A stretch of DNA of 64,000 nucleotides. Source: Snodgrassella alvi. Its GTDB lineage: Bacteria > Pseudomonadota > Gammaproteobacteria > Burkholderiales > Neisseriaceae. The translations under genes and the position numbers were made by a program. Position 1 is the stretch's first letter, and each line of letters begins with the position of its first letter. The DNA lies in contig NZ_MEIR01000059.1 of NCBI RefSeq assembly GCF_002777825.1, positions 31,659-95,658 of the forward strand, in the 5' to 3' direction. The notes below the pieces were generated by a model. It saw only the letters and a list, made by a program, of their open reading frames with translations. It ran no database searches and had not been told where the DNA came from. Positions 1 through 9,551 of the stretch are shown here, in pieces.

Positions 1-512
1 ATAAATGGATCCGGAGAATGATAAAACGCCACGGCAAAAAACAGTAATGTATCGACAGCACTGCCCAGGACAGCAGAGGCACTTGGTGCCGGCCACCAGC
101 GCTGACATTGGCGCAGCCGGTTGAATACCAGAATATCCATTAATTGGCCGACAACATAAGCAGCAAAACTGGCCAGCGCAATCCGTGCCACAAATAAATC
201 AAAATGGCTTAATGCCGCCCAGCCCATCCAGTGGCCATCCTGAAACAGCACGGAAATGGCATAGGAAAACAGCAATGAAGGTAGCATTACCCAGAAAATA
301 ATCCGTCTGGCCAAACCAGAACCAAAAATCCGTACAGTTAAATCCGTAGTAAGAAAAATAAACGGAAAGGTAAAAGCTCCCCAGGTATTGTGCAAACCAA
401 ATAGGGTAAAGGGAAACTGTACCAGATAATTACTGGCCACAATCACCAGCATGTGCCAAAAAGTGAGCCAGCGCAACGCTTTATGGCGCTGCGCAGCAGA
501 AAATTCATACAT
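1..512 (-). CDS. yhhQ: Queuosine precursor transporter (YhhQ/QPTR family), 3' end cut by the window
   Basis: An open frame runs from an ATG at 510-512 to the window edge, giving about 170 residues without a stop. The product is a hydrophobic multi-pass inner-membrane protein. It has the pattern of the YhhQ/DUF165 family, with an early segment rich in FPFTLFG and TTDLTVRIFG residues and a later VVGQLMDILVFNRLR stretch. The family imports the queuosine precursors preQ0/preQ1. An AGGAAC ribosome-binding site lies just upstream. It sits 99 bp behind queF on the same strand, so both can be transcribed from the riboswitch-controlled promoter upstream of queF, which supports a role in queuosine salvage. 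The C-terminus is missing only because the window ends. Confidence 0.85.
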   Translation of the reverse strand, partial: MYEFSAAQRHKALRWLTFWHMLVIVASNYLVQFPFTLFGLHNTWGAFTFPFIFLTTDLTVRIFGSGLARRIIFWVMLPSLLFSYAISVLFQDGHWMGWAALSHFDLFVARIALASFAAYVVGQLMDILVFNRLRQCQRWWPAPSASAVLGSAVDTLLFFAVAFYHSPDPF

Positions 513-611
513 ATTTGTTCCTGTCAATCAACCAGCCACCATCACATCGGGTAGCGTAAGCCACGCCAATGCACTGAATCTGGCAAAAGGTATAGCAATG
601 CAATGTGCGGA

Positions 612-1082
612 TTATTTCACCTGAAACTGGAGTAAACGCTGTGCAGCCATATCGCTATAGCGCGTATCCGCTTCACCGTAATTGGCATACGGATGGATGG
701 CAATACCACCACGCGGCGTAAATTCACCATATACTTCAATATATTTTGGCTGCATCAGTGCAATCAGGTCTTTCATGATAATGTTGACACAATCTTCATG
801 AAAATCACCATGATTACGAAAGCTGAACAAATACAGTTTTAAAGATTTACTTTCCACCATACGCAAACGCGGCAGATAATTGATATAAATGGTGGCAAAG
901 TCCGGCTGGCCGGTTTTCGGGCACAGGCTAGTGAATTCGGGACAGATAAATTTAACGAAATAGTCGTTATCGGGGTGTTGATTGTCAAAGGCTTCCAGCA
1001 GCTCAGGCGCATAATCACTACGGTATTCCGTATGCTGATTACCCAGCAAGCTCACTGTGCCCAGATCATTTTGTGCACGCAT
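612..1082 (-). CDS. queF: NADPH-dependent 7-cyano-7-deazaguanine reductase QueF
   Basis: QueF reduces the nitrile of preQ0 to the aminomethyl group of preQ1, a cytoplasmic step in making queuosine for tRNA wobble positions. The 156-residue protein has the length of the short, single-domain (unimodular) QueF class. The active-site stretch [13 protein letters not shown] contains the catalytic cysteine at about residue 54, and the NADPH-binding motif ESKSLKLY starts near residue 77. A later FHEDCVN segment is also typical. The start codon lies about a dozen bases behind the AGGA of the preQ1 riboswitch, which fixes the start. The gene is followed by the transporter yhhQ on the same strand. Confidence 0.95.
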   Translation of the reverse strand: MRAQNDLGTVSLLGNQHTEYRSDYAPELLEAFDNQHPDNDYFVKFICPEFTSLCPKTGQPDFATIYINYLPRLRMVESKSLKLYLFSFRNHGDFHEDCVNIIMKDLIALMQPKYIEVYGEFTPRGGIAIHPYANYGEADTRYSDMAAQRLLQFQVK

Positions 1083-1091
1083 ATAGTTGAT

Positions 1092-1128
1092 TTCCTAGTT
1101 TTTTAATGTGGGAGGTTTACGAACCACA
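1092..1128 (-). promoter_or_regulatory. preQ1-I (class I) riboswitch controlling queF
   Basis: On the minus strand the leader reads as a short stem (TGTGG pairing with CCACA), a 12-nt loop TTCGTAAACCTC, and an A-rich tail ATTAAAAAACTAGGA. This is the compact preQ1-I layout: a hairpin whose loop has the C-rich segment, followed by AAAAAACTA that docks into the stem as an H-type pseudoknot. The tail runs directly into the AGGA ribosome-binding site of queF. Ligand binding would therefore be expected to hide that site, giving translational repression when preQ1 is abundant. The aptamer is seen in the sequence; the control mode is inferred from the overlap. Confidence 0.88.
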
Positions 1129-1402
1129 GGATGGGCGATTATACCGGAAATTTACTTGGGATTAAAATCATGGTTGCAAGATTTTAATTACTATGCAAAG
1201 ACAACAAAATGGTTTTAATTAATACATTATTCTAAGAATATGTGCCAATCAGGTATAAAAAATAATTATCTGCTATATAAATTAATATCAGAGCAATAAT
1301 ATAGCTTTGCGAAAGTTTAATCCTTGCTTTTTAAGCACATTCATTATAGCCTGATAGGTAAATCATTTAAATTTAGAATAATAGTGTTAAACAGGAATTA
1401 TT

Positions 1403-2458
1403 ATGAATCAGGTTGCATCTCGCCCAATAGATGACGTTAGAATTAGAGAAATTAAAGAACTGTTGCCACCTATTGCCCATTTATATGAATTACCCATCAC
1501 TGAACAAGCCTCTGAAGTAGTACATAATACACGCGATGAAATTGCTGCTCTGGTACATGGCAGAGATAAGCGTTTACTGGTGATTATCGGCCCATGTTCT
1601 ATCCATGATCCAACAGCCGCACTGGAATATGCACAACGGCTGAATGTGTTACGCGAAAAATACGCTAAAGAATTACTGATTGTGATGCGGGTTTATTTTG
1701 AAAAACCACGTACTACTGTAGGCTGGAAAGGATTTATCAACGATCCGCATATTGATGGTTCCTACGATATTAACTATGGTTTGCGTCTGGCTCGCAAGCT
1801 GTTGCTGGAACTGAATAATATGGGCATGCCAGCAGCCACAGAATTTCTGGACATGATTACTCCGCAGTATTTTGCCGACCTGATTTCCTGGGGCGCAATC
1901 GGTGCCCGTACTACCGAAAGTCAGGTACACCGCGAGCTGGCTTCTGGTCTAAGCTGTCCAGTAGGTTTTAAAAATGGTACCGATGGCAATCTGAAAATTG
2001 CCATTGACGCTATTGGTGCCTCCAGCCATCCGCATCACTTTCTTTCAGTTACCAAGGCAGGACACTCGGCAATTGTGCGCACCAGTGGTAACCCAGACTG
2101 CCACATCATCATGCGCGGCGGTAAAGAACCCAATTATAGCCATGAGCATGTGCAGGCAGCAGTAAATGAACTGAATAAATATCAGGTAACACCCAACCTG
2201 ATGATTGATTGCAGCCATGCAAATAGCTGCAAGGATTACCGCCGGCAAATGGAAGTGGCACAGGATATTGCCGCCCAGATCCAGGCCGGGGAACAGCATA
2301 TTATGGGGGTGATGGTAGAGAGCAATCTGATGGCCGGAAGACAGGACAATCCGGAGAATTATGGCCAGAGTATCACCGATGCCTGCATTGGCTGGGAAGA
2401 AACAGAAACCATGCTTGCCTTACTGGCACAGGCTGCACAGGTACGTCAGCAAAAATAA
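1403..2458 (+). CDS. aroG: 3-deoxy-7-phosphoheptulonate (DAHP) synthase, class I AroG type
   Basis: This enzyme condenses phosphoenolpyruvate and erythrose 4-phosphate, the first step of the shikimate pathway to aromatic amino acids. The 351 residues match the usual length of the AroF/G/H class. Visible motifs are GPCSIHDP at residues 63-70, KPRTTVGWKGFINDPH from residue 101, GARTTESQ, and the C-terminal DCSHANS and VESNLMAGRQ segments that contain metal- and substrate-binding residues. The gene stands alone with 274 bp of AT-rich leader upstream and a bidirectional terminator downstream. Which aromatic amino acid inhibits it cannot be read safely from the sequence. The overall similarity is to the AroG (Phe-sensitive) type. 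Confidence 0.95.
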   Translation: MNQVASRPIDDVRIREIKELLPPIAHLYELPITEQASEVVHNTRDEIAALVHGRDKRLLVIIGPCSIHDPTAALEYAQRLNVLREKYAKELLIVMRVYFEKPRTTVGWKGFINDPHIDGSYDINYGLRLARKLLLELNNMGMPAATEFLDMITPQYFADLISWGAIGARTTESQVHRELASGLSCPVGFKNGTDGNLKIAIDAIGASSHPHHFLSVTKAGHSAIVRTSGNPDCHIIMRGGKEPNYSHEHVQAAVNELNKYQVTPNLMIDCSHANSCKDYRRQMEVAQDIAAQIQAGEQHIMGVMVESNLMAGRQDNPENYGQSITDACIGWEETETMLALLAQAAQVRQQK

Positions 2459-2518
2459 TTTGGTATCGATACCGGGGAGCATACAGATGCCAACTTTTTT
2501 GCTGATCTAGTCTTACTC

Positions 2519-2551
2519 AAAAATATCCCCGCTACTCGCGGGGATATTTTT
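2519..2551. terminator. Bidirectional intrinsic terminator between aroG and ftsX
   Basis: A perfect 14-bp stem (AAAAATATCCCCGC with GCGGGGATATTTTT) encloses a 5-nt loop. A-tract and T-tract flank it on both strands, so it can end aroG on the plus strand and ftsX on the minus strand. It overlaps the ftsX stop codon by two bases. Confidence 0.9.
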
Positions 2552-3461
2552 ATCGTACGGATTTAAAACTGAGCAAATGCTGGCGGGTGGCCAGCCACGC
2601 CCCCAGCATACCCAATCCACAAACCACCAGCAAAATGGCCAGTACTTCCCAGAGATTGAAAAAACGCCAGACAATATGCACCCCATATGGCTGCAAAATG
2701 GCACTGAGTAAAGGCTGGGTCTGGTAATTGAGCCAGTAACACAATCCGATACTGATGGCCGTAGCCAAGAGGCTTTGCCAGATAGCCAGATACAGGAACG
2801 GCCGGCGGATAAATGATGCCGGTGCCCCTAACAGCTTGGTAATTTCGATTTCTTCACGGTGGCTGAGAATCTGCAAACGAATGGTGTTATAGGCCACCAG
2901 AGCAAACGCCAACCCCAGTGTAATTGACAGAAACCACAACAAATGATGGACAAACTGATTAATCTGATACAGAGTTTGCATCCATTCAGCATCCATTTTC
3001 ACACTTTCTACCATTGGCAGCTGTGCAAGCTGAGTCTGTAATGCGGCCAGCTCCTCTGGTGTATCCACTTGTGGAGTAACGGTAAATGCATCTGGCAAAG
3101 GATTGCTATCAAGCATTGAAACCAGATCCTGATTACCCATACTGCGCTGTAATTCTTCTAGTCCCTGCTGTTTACTTACAAACACCACTTTTTCCAGCTG
3201 CTTATTGCCACGCAAGGCTTTTTCAACTGTCTGATTGTCGCTAGCCTTAGAATCAACCTGCATATACAGGGTCATGGTTGGTACTTCATTCATTTGCCCC
3301 AGTACTTGCTGTCCACTCTGCACCCCGAGATACAAGGCCAGTGGTAAAGTCATGGCAATTGCCAGCATCAGTAAAATCAGCAAGGTTGCAACTGGCTGAC
3401 GCAGCAACTGGTGCAATGCTTTACAACCTGCCTCTTTATGCAGTGAAATAAACTGATTCAT
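2550..3461 (-). CDS. ftsX: Cell-division ABC transporter permease FtsX
   Basis: FtsX is the membrane partner of FtsE in the divisome and transmits ATP hydrolysis to periplasmic murein hydrolase activation at the septum. The 303-residue protein shows the family layout: a cytoplasmic N-terminus, a first membrane segment at about residues 24-47, a periplasmic domain with a DSNPLPDAF signature, and three more membrane segments in the C-terminal half. The EIEITKLLGAP motif between them is typical of FtsX. Its start codon overlaps the ftsE stop by four bases, showing translational coupling. Confidence 0.94.
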   Translation of the reverse strand: MNQFISLHKEAGCKALHQLLRQPVATLLILLMLAIAMTLPLALYLGVQSGQQVLGQMNEVPTMTLYMQVDSKASDNQTVEKALRGNKQLEKVVFVSKQQGLEELQRSMGNQDLVSMLDSNPLPDAFTVTPQVDTPEELAALQTQLAQLPMVESVKMDAEWMQTLYQINQFVHHLLWFLSITLGLAFALVAYNTIRLQILSHREEIEITKLLGAPASFIRRPFLYLAIWQSLLATAISIGLCYWLNYQTQPLLSAILQPYGVHIVWRFFNLWEVLAILLVVCGLGMLGAWLATRQHLLSFKSVR

Positions 3462-4111
3462 GCGTATAACCTGCCTTCCTGCAAGCGGATGATACGGTGG
3501 CCATAATCAGCCATTAATGTTTCATCATGCGCGGCTACCATGACCGTGGTGCCGGCTTCATGAAACGTTTTAAACAACTCCATGATATCCAGTGCATAGG
3601 CTCTATCCAGATTGGCCGATGGCTCATCAGCAATCAGTAAGCTGGGCTGGTGTACAACTGCACGAGCAATACACAATCGCTGCTGCTCACCACCGGACAG
3701 GGTAATCGGGTCAGCTTGTTCACGTCCGCCTAGTCCAACTTTTTCAATGGCCACCCGTGCCCTGCGCTCTGCCTGTTTGCGCTCATAACCGGTAATACGC
3801 AGCGGTAACATCACATTTTGTAATACATTGCGGTCAAACAGCAATTTATGGTCCTGAAACACAATACCGATATGCTGGCGCAAATAGCCGAGCTGGTTGT
3901 CATTCAGGCGCCCTAAATCCTGATTATTCAGCCACACCTTGCCCTTAGTTGGTTTAACAATACCGCTAATCAGTTTAAGAATGGTTGACTTGCCCGCACC
4001 AGAATGGCCGGCAATAAAAATCATCTCACCTTTGTTGATAGAGAAACTGAGATTTTTCAGTGCAGTAAAACCGCCCGGATATATTTTTGATACCTGCTCA
4101 AAACGAATCAT
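3458..4111 (-). CDS. ftsE: Cell-division ATP-binding protein FtsE
   Basis: FtsE is the cytoplasmic ATPase of the FtsEX complex. With the ATG at 4109-4111 the protein is 217 residues and begins MIRFEQVSKIYPGG, the normal FtsE N-terminus. An in-frame TTG 36 bases upstream would add 12 residues unlike the family, so the ATG is preferred. Walker A is GHSGAGKST (residues 35-43). Then come the Q-loop FQDHKLL, the signature LSGGEQQR and Walker B LLIADEP. The ftsE start faces grxC across a short divergent promoter region (4112-4255). The order ftsE-ftsX is the standard one. Confidence 0.94.
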   Translation of the reverse strand: MIRFEQVSKIYPGGFTALKNLSFSINKGEMIFIAGHSGAGKSTILKLISGIVKPTKGKVWLNNQDLGRLNDNQLGYLRQHIGIVFQDHKLLFDRNVLQNVMLPLRITGYERKQAERRARVAIEKVGLGGREQADPITLSGGEQQRLCIARAVVHQPSLLIADEPSANLDRAYALDIMELFKTFHEAGTTVMVAAHDETLMADYGHRIIRLQEGRLYA

Positions 4112-4255
4112 CTGTATATGTCCGTTTGTTATATGAATATTGGTCAATTATACCGCAGCATACTGCCAAAGAAAGCCTGCACCTGTTCAGTATCGCCAGT
4201 TCGCGGTATGCTATCCTATTCTAATCAGTATCTGTACGCAAACAAGGAAACTGCA

Positions 4256-4513
4256 ATGCAACCGATTACCATGTATACCACGGGTGTATGCCCTTATTGC
4301 CAGATGGCCAAAGCATTACTCAAACAAAAAGGCGTAGCCGATATTAACGAAATCCGCATTGATACCAACCCACAAGTCCGTGAACAGATGATGCAGCGCA
4401 CTGGTCGTCGTACTGTACCGCAGATTTATATTGGTGAAGTTCACGTTGGCGGCTTTGATGATTTGAATGCTTTGAACCAAGCAGGTAAACTAGACGCACT
4501 GCTGGCAGGCTAA
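4256..4513 (+). CDS. grxC: Glutaredoxin 3 (GrxC type)
   Basis: A small dithiol glutaredoxin that reduces disulfides with glutathione in the cytoplasm. The 85-residue frame starting at the ATG 4256-4258 has the family size. It carries the CPYC redox centre at residues 12-15, the cis-proline segment TVPQIYI, and the GGFDDL motif of the glutathione-binding site. A strong AAGGAAA ribosome-binding site precedes this ATG. A longer in-frame extension to 4118 has no family resemblance. secB follows 85 bp downstream on the same strand, and the grxC-secB order is common in proteobacteria. Confidence 0.94.
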   Translation: MQPITMYTTGVCPYCQMAKALLKQKGVADINEIRIDTNPQVREQMMQRTGRRTVPQIYIGEVHVGGFDDLNALNQAGKLDALLAG

Positions 4514-4598
4514 GCACGTAATATCTCTTTTCTCCCTCATCTGGCGCAGCTGGATGAATCTGCAACATTAACTTTTATCCCTTTGTTGAAAGAAAAGC

Positions 4599-5063
4599 AT
4601 GAGCACAAAAGAAGAAGCACAAGAACAAACTACACAACAACCGGTATTCAGCATTGAAAAAATTTACCTGAAAGATTTGTCACTGGAAGTACCGCATGCA
4701 CCACAAATCTTTTTGGAAAGTGGCGAACCACAAATCGAAATGCGCGTAACTACTGCTGCTGAAAAGCTGGAGGAAGAATTTTATAACGTAACTGTTACCG
4801 TTACCGTTACCGCCAAAATGACCGACGACCGTGTTCTGTTCCTGAACGAAGTGGCACAAAGCGGTATTTTCCGCATTGCCAATATTCCTGAAAATGATGT
4901 GGAACTGTTACTGGCTGTAGCCGCACCGAACATTCTGTTCCCATACGCCCGTGAAACTGTATCCAGTACCATTACCCGCTCTGGCTTCCCGCCAGTAATG
5001 CTGGCTCCGATCAACTTCGAGGCCATGTATCAGGCTCAACAGGCAAATGCAGGCAATGCCTGA
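4599..5063 (+). CDS. secB: Protein-export chaperone SecB
   Basis: SecB is the tetrameric cytoplasmic chaperone that keeps preproteins unfolded and delivers them to SecA. The 154-residue length is normal. Recognisable parts are the [20 protein letters not shown]-terminal strand, the [10 protein letters not shown] segment, and the [29 protein letters not shown]-terminal signature. A short in-frame hexamer repeat (GTTACC three times, about 4794-4811) encodes an alternating Val-Thr run in a beta strand that in homologues is usually a little shorter. An acidic N-terminal extension of about 15 residues precedes the core. Probably co-transcribed with grxC and closed by the terminator just downstream. 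Confidence 0.96.
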   Translation: MSTKEEAQEQTTQQPVFSIEKIYLKDLSLEVPHAPQIFLESGEPQIEMRVTTAAEKLEEEFYNVTVTVTVTAKMTDDRVLFLNEVAQSGIFRIANIPENDVELLLAVAAPNILFPYARETVSSTITRSGFPPVMLAPINFEAMYQAQQANAGNA

Positions 5064-5072
5064 TTGCTGATA

Positions 5073-5125
5073 AAAAAACTGCTTTATCCACAGGTGCTTG
5101 CCGCACTAGGATAAAGCAGTTTTTT
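5073..5125. terminator. Long bidirectional terminator between secB and the MHS transporter
   Basis: A perfect 17-bp stem (AAAAAACTGCTTTATCC with GGATAAAGCAGTTTTTT) encloses a 19-nt loop. It sits between two convergent genes and has A/T tracts on both sides, so it should work in both directions. A perfect DnaA-box 9-mer TTATCCACA (5084-5092) falls at the edge of the left arm and loop. Confidence 0.88.
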
Positions 5126-5150
5126 ACGGCTACCATTGATGACTAGCGCA

Positions 5151-6446
5151 TCAGCGCTGGTAACGGCACTGAAATACACAGGCAGTCAGCAAGCCTAGTA
5201 CACATAAAGGCAGAATATAATACATGGCACCAATCGGACTAAAGCTGCTTAACCATTGCACCAGCGGCAGCGTTAAAGCACCAACAACCGCGTAAGCTAC
5301 ATTGTAGGAAAAAGAAATACCCGTAAAGCGGATAGCTGGCGGAAACATCCAAATCATGGCTGCAGAAATAATACCGGCCACACCCGTAGCTAGTCCCAGC
5401 AGCATATACAGGGCAAAAATCATACCCTCACTATAATGCCCCAGTGCCGGATAAAATAACACCGCCATCAAACCAGTAAACGCAATTCCACCAATCAGCA
5501 TGCGCCCCGTGCCCAGACGGTCAGCAAGCAGACCATACAAAACACAACCCAACATCTGCATCACAATAGCTGTACTCTGCATTTCAAATGCCTGAGTACT
5601 GGAAAAACCAAAGCTGCCCGTCAATAACTGCGGCATAGCCAGCAGAATTACCACAACACAGCCAGTCAGAAACCAAGTGAGCAGCATACCGATGACAACA
5701 GCAGTTTTATGTTTGGTAATCAGAACCTTAACTGGCATTTCCGTTACCAGCTCCTTGCGTTGCTGCATTGCCTTGAAAACTGGTGTTTCACGCAGATAAC
5801 TGCGTAAATACAAAGTCAGCAAGCCAAACAAACCGCCCAGAATAAAAGGAATACGCCAAGCGCCCTCCAGAATCTCTTCACTACTGAAATTTTTCGCCAT
5901 CACCAGCGCAATCAGCGAGCCTAGTAAAATTCCCAGCGACAAACCAGCCGTGAGAAAGCCATTAGCCATACCCACATGCTTTTCAGGCACATGCTCAGAT
6001 ACAAAAGTCCAAGCTGCTGGAATTTCACCACCAATTGCCACCCCCTGAATCATGCGCAATATCAACAGCAACACCGGCGCAGCATAGCCAATAGTAGCAA
6101 AAGTAGGCATCAGCCCCAGAAACAGCGTTGGCAGCGCCATCATCATAATAGACAATGCAAATAAACGTTTCCGCCCGAGCAAATCACCAAAATGAGCCAT
6201 CACAATACCGCCCAGCGGACGGAACAGATAGCCAGCAGCAAAAATACCATAAGTATTGAGCATTGCCCAGAACGGGTTTAATCCGGCCGGAAAGAACAGT
6301 TCAGACAATACTTTGGCATAAAAAACATAAATTACAAAATCATAAAACTCCAGCGCGCCACCAAAGGATGACAGCATCAAGGTACGCACATCTTCCAGTG
6401 TTAACAGCTTTCTATCGGCTGCAACCTCTGCATTCTGGCTCTTCAT
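5151..6446 (-). CDS. MFS transporter of the metabolite:H+ symporter (MHS) family
   Basis: A 431-residue, 12-segment inner-membrane carrier. The N-terminal GGALEFYDFVIYVFYA segment, the GDLLGRKR loop between helices 2 and 3, and the RMIQGVAIGGEIPAAWTFVSEH segment are hallmarks of the MHS group (ProP, ShiA, citrate and ketoglutarate carriers). These import organic acids or osmolytes with protons. The substrate cannot be told from the sequence. It is single, convergent to secB across a shared terminator, and divergent from the sulfate-binding lipoprotein gene with 220 bp between them. Confidence 0.85.
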   Translation of the reverse strand: MKSQNAEVAADRKLLTLEDVRTLMLSSFGGALEFYDFVIYVFYAKVLSELFFPAGLNPFWAMLNTYGIFAAGYLFRPLGGIVMAHFGDLLGRKRLFALSIMMMALPTLFLGLMPTFATIGYAAPVLLLILRMIQGVAIGGEIPAAWTFVSEHVPEKHVGMANGFLTAGLSLGILLGSLIALVMAKNFSSEEILEGAWRIPFILGGLFGLLTLYLRSYLRETPVFKAMQQRKELVTEMPVKVLITKHKTAVVIGMLLTWFLTGCVVVILLAMPQLLTGSFGFSSTQAFEMQSTAIVMQMLGCVLYGLLADRLGTGRMLIGGIAFTGLMAVLFYPALGHYSEGMIFALYMLLGLATGVAGIISAAMIWMFPPAIRFTGISFSYNVAYAVVGALTLPLVQWLSSFSPIGAMYYILPLCVLGLLTACVFQCRYQR

Positions 6447-6666
6447 GTAATTTTCTCAATCAAATAGATTAAAATCAAAAGCGGTTTATAACAGCCTCAG
6501 CTGACTTTTTCAAATTCAAATCCACAGTAATCAATCAGACCAGTATTCAGGCACCCAGCCAAACCACCACCTTGTTTTTAGTTATAAAGAAACAAAAAAA
6601 CAGTATTTCCGTCCCCACGCCAGCATTGCTACATTAAAACATCCGTTTATAAACAAAGCTTCTGGC

Positions 6667-7686
6667 ATGAACAAATTCCGCCACTATTGCCTATTGGTGA
6701 CAATATTGATAGGCTTGATAGCATGCGATAGCAATAACAACAGCGAAACAACCCTGCTTAATGCATCCTACGATGCCACTCGCGAGCTGTACCAGCACTA
6801 TAATACTGATTTTCAGCAATACTGGTATCAGCAAACTGGCCAGAAAATTCACATCCGCCAGTCTAATGGCGGTTCCGGCAAGCAGGCCATTGCCGTACAG
6901 AATGGCCTGAAAGCTGATGTCGTGACACTGGCGCTGGCTGGTGACATCAATGTCCTAAACCGTGGCAAAAAAGCACTACTACCACCAAACTGGCAACACC
7001 GTTTACCTTATAACAGCACTCCTTATACATCTACCATTGTCTTTCTAGTGCGCAAGGGTAATCCCAAACATATCCACGACTGGGGCGACCTGATACAGAA
7101 CAATGTCCAGATTATCACACCCAACCCAAAAACATCCGGCGGGGCGCGCTGGAATTTTTTAGCTGCGTGGGCATGGGCCAAACACCAGCCAAACGGCAAC
7201 GATGCCAGTGCTGAAGCATTTTTACGCGCCCTGATTCAGCACGTACCCATGATGGATACCGGAGCGCGTGCCGCAACCATTACCTTTACTCATCGCCAGC
7301 TAGGCGATGTATTACTGGCATGGGAAAATGAAGCCAGACTAGCACACAAACAGGCACCGGACGAATTTGAAATCATCACCCCGTCCCTATCCATTCTGTG
7401 CGAACCACCAGTAGCAGTAGTTGACAGCAATGTAACCATCCCAGGTAAGCGCAGGCTAGCTATCGCCTATCTGCAACATCTGTATAGCGACAGCGCACAG
7501 CGACTAATTGCGCAAAGCTTTTTCCGACCGGTTAATCCAAAAATCATGGCAGAATACCGCCACCAGTTTCCTAGCCTGCAACTGGTTACCATTGATAAAG
7601 AATTTGGTGGCTGGACAGCGGCACAACAACGTTTCTTTAGCGATGGCGGCATATTTGACCAGATTTATGCCAGCCCGAAACCATAA
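6667..7686 (+). CDS. sbp: Sulfate/thiosulfate ABC transporter substrate-binding lipoprotein (Sbp type)
   Basis: The 339-residue protein matches the Sbp/CysP family: LLNASYDATRELY near the N-terminus, SNGGSGKQAIAVQNGLKADVVTLA, and NPKTSGGARWNFLAAWAW, all of which form the sulfate pocket. The N-terminus ends in a lipobox LIAC with the lipidated cysteine at residue 20. The usual family members of proteobacteria are soluble periplasmic proteins, so the lipoprotein form is notable. Residue +2 is aspartate, which in enteric bacteria is an inner-membrane retention signal. No permease or ATPase partner genes (cysT, cysW, cysA) lie next to it. cysI lies just downstream but convergent. Confidence 0.92.
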   Translation: MNKFRHYCLLVTILIGLIACDSNNNSETTLLNASYDATRELYQHYNTDFQQYWYQQTGQKIHIRQSNGGSGKQAIAVQNGLKADVVTLALAGDINVLNRGKKALLPPNWQHRLPYNSTPYTSTIVFLVRKGNPKHIHDWGDLIQNNVQIITPNPKTSGGARWNFLAAWAWAKHQPNGNDASAEAFLRALIQHVPMMDTGARAATITFTHRQLGDVLLAWENEARLAHKQAPDEFEIITPSLSILCEPPVAVVDSNVTIPGKRRLAIAYLQHLYSDSAQRLIAQSFFRPVNPKIMAEYRHQFPSLQLVTIDKEFGGWTAAQQRFFSDGGIFDQIYASPKP

Positions 7687-7704
7687 ACCAAAAGCATAAA
7701 TATT

Positions 7705-7740
7705 AAAAATAGTCTGACCCTGCCATCAGGTATTCAGACC
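7705..7740 (-). terminator. Probable terminator of cysI
   Basis: GTCTGA (7712-7717) pairs with TCAGAC (7734-7739), with a smaller CCTG/CAGG hairpin inside. On the minus strand the stem is followed by CTATTTTTAAT, so it suits cysI. The plus strand lacks a T-tract. Confidence 0.55.
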
Positions 7741-7781
7741 ATTTACCCCGAATACAGCAACGTATTCACCAGACTGATTTC

Positions 7782-9551
7782 TTACATAACTACCTTGCCC
7801 GCATCCCAGAAATCCACCGCAGCATCCACTACCGGCTTGACAATACCAACGCGGATAGCAAAATCGCCAAAACCTTCACCCGTATTACGTTCCTGTGCCC
7901 AGCGGGCAATCCACTCCTGCAAGATAACCAGCACCTCATCAACCGTAATATTCTCGCGGAACAAGCGCGGAATACGCGTACCGGCACGATTACCACCAAC
8001 ATACAAATTGTAGCGGCCAATTGCCTTACCAATCAGCCCAATCTCGGCCAGTAATGCACGGCCACAATTATTTGGGCAACCTGTAACGCGCAGGATAATA
8101 TGTTCCTGTGCCAGACCATATTGCGCCATCAGCGCATCAACCTGATCAATAAAACCAGACAAAAAGCGTTCAGATTCAGCCATCGCCAGCGGGCAGGTCG
8201 GAAAAGCAACACAAGCCATACTGTTTTTGCGCTGCGCTGTAATATTATCATCAATCAGCCTGAATTCACGCGCAATCTGTTCAATTTCATCTTTATTTTC
8301 AGGCAGCACACCGGCAACAATTACATTCTGATTAGCAGTCAGCCGGAAATCACCCTTATGAACTTTGGCCAGCTCACGCATACCGGTTTTCAGCGGCCGA
8401 TCCGGATAGTCGAGCAAACGACCATTCTCGATAAATAAAGTCAGATGCCAGCGCCCGTCTTCACCGTGTACCCAGCCGATACGGTCGCCGCGCTCAGTTA
8501 ATTCATATGGGCGGCTGGCAGCGAATTTAAAACCCTGTCGCCGCTCAACTTCCTCCTTAAACACCTCCACCCCCACACGCTGCAACGTATAACGTGTGCG
8601 CGCATTCTTGCGATCACAGCGGTTGCCCCAGTCCCGCTGTGTTGTTACCACCGCTTCAGCACAGCGCACTACCTGCTCCACCGGAATAAAACCAAAATCC
8701 TTGGCTGTATTAGGAAAAGTATGCTGATTACCGTGATCGATAGACAAACCACCACCTACCAGCACATTAAAGCCAACCAGCTTACCTGCTTCACCAATGG
8801 CTACAAAATTCAAATCATTGGCGTGCAAATCCACATCATTCAGTGGCGGAATAACCAGCGCCGTTTTGAATTTGCGCGGCAAATAAGTTTTGCCATTAAT
8901 CGGCTCCACCGCATCACCACTGACACCTTCAGACAAAGGCGCAGCCAGTTCCGAACTGAGTACCTTCTCCCCATCCAGCCAGATATCAGCATAAGCATGT
9001 GTCCGCGGCAATAAATGTTCAGAAATCCTGCATGCCCATTCGTAGGCTTCCCGATGCAGGCTGCTTTCAACTGGATTACTGGTACACAAAACATTACGAT
9101 TAATATCACCGGCCGTAGCAATTGAATCTAGTCCTAACTGATGCAACCACTGATGCATTGGCTTAATATCGTGTTTCAGCACCCCATGAAACTGGAATGT
9201 CTGGCGCGTAGTCAGACGAATACTGCCATACAGCGTATGTGTCGTAGCAAACTCATCAATTCCCAGCCATTGTTGCGGCGTAATAATCCCACCGGGCAGA
9301 CGACAGCGCATCATCACATTTTTCAGTGGTTCCAGTTTGGCTGCCTGCCGCTGTGCACGAACATCACGGTCATCCTGCTCATACATACCATGAAAACGAA
9401 TCAACTGGAAATCATCACCATTAAACCCACCAGTAATTCCATCATGTAGATCCGCAGCAATCTCACCATACAGATAATTACTTTCACCTTTCAGCCGCTC
9501 ATTATCTGACAATGGCGCATCAGGCATTCTGGCACGTGGGTCATTATTCAT
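7782..9551 (-). CDS. cysI: Sulfite reductase hemoprotein (beta) subunit CysI
   Basis: CysI reduces sulfite to sulfide with six electrons using siroheme and a [4Fe-4S] cluster. The 589 residues are close to the usual length. The four cluster cysteines are at about 447 and 453 (CVAFPTC) and 492 and 496 (CPNNC). The 39-residue gap between the pairs equals that of the E. coli enzyme. [16 protein letters not shown] and [11 protein letters not shown] segments also fit. The usual flavoprotein partner cysJ and the other cys genes are not in the window. The 164-bp gap to the divergent DUF1653 gene holds the promoter. Confidence 0.95.
   Translation of the reverse strand: MNNDPRARMPDAPLSDNERLKGESNYLYGEIAADLHDGITGGFNGDDFQLIRFHGMYEQDDRDVRAQRQAAKLEPLKNVMMRCRLPGGIITPQQWLGIDEFATTHTLYGSIRLTTRQTFQFHGVLKHDIKPMHQWLHQLGLDSIATAGDINRNVLCTSNPVESSLHREAYEWACRISEHLLPRTHAYADIWLDGEKVLSSELAAPLSEGVSGDAVEPINGKTYLPRKFKTALVIPPLNDVDLHANDLNFVAIGEAGKLVGFNVLVGGGLSIDHGNQHTFPNTAKDFGFIPVEQVVRCAEAVVTTQRDWGNRCDRKNARTRYTLQRVGVEVFKEEVERRQGFKFAASRPYELTERGDRIGWVHGEDGRWHLTLFIENGRLLDYPDRPLKTGMRELAKVHKGDFRLTANQNVIVAGVLPENKDEIEQIAREFRLIDDNITAQRKNSMACVAFPTCPLAMAESERFLSGFIDQVDALMAQYGLAQEHIILRVTGCPNNCGRALLAEIGLIGKAIGRYNLYVGGNRAGTRIPRLFRENITVDEVLVILQEWIARWAQERNTGEGFGDFAIRVGIVKPVVDAAVDFWDAGKVVM

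Noticed and set aside
4118..4255. Longer N-terminus for glutaredoxin
   Set aside because: The extension lies in the ftsE/grxC promoter region, lacks similarity to glutaredoxins, and a strong ribosome-binding site precedes the inner ATG at 4256.
4794..4811. GTTACC hexamer repeat in secB as a phase-variable tract
   Set aside because: Units are six bases, so changes would keep the frame; only three units exist and the encoded Val-Thr strand is close to the normal SecB sequence.
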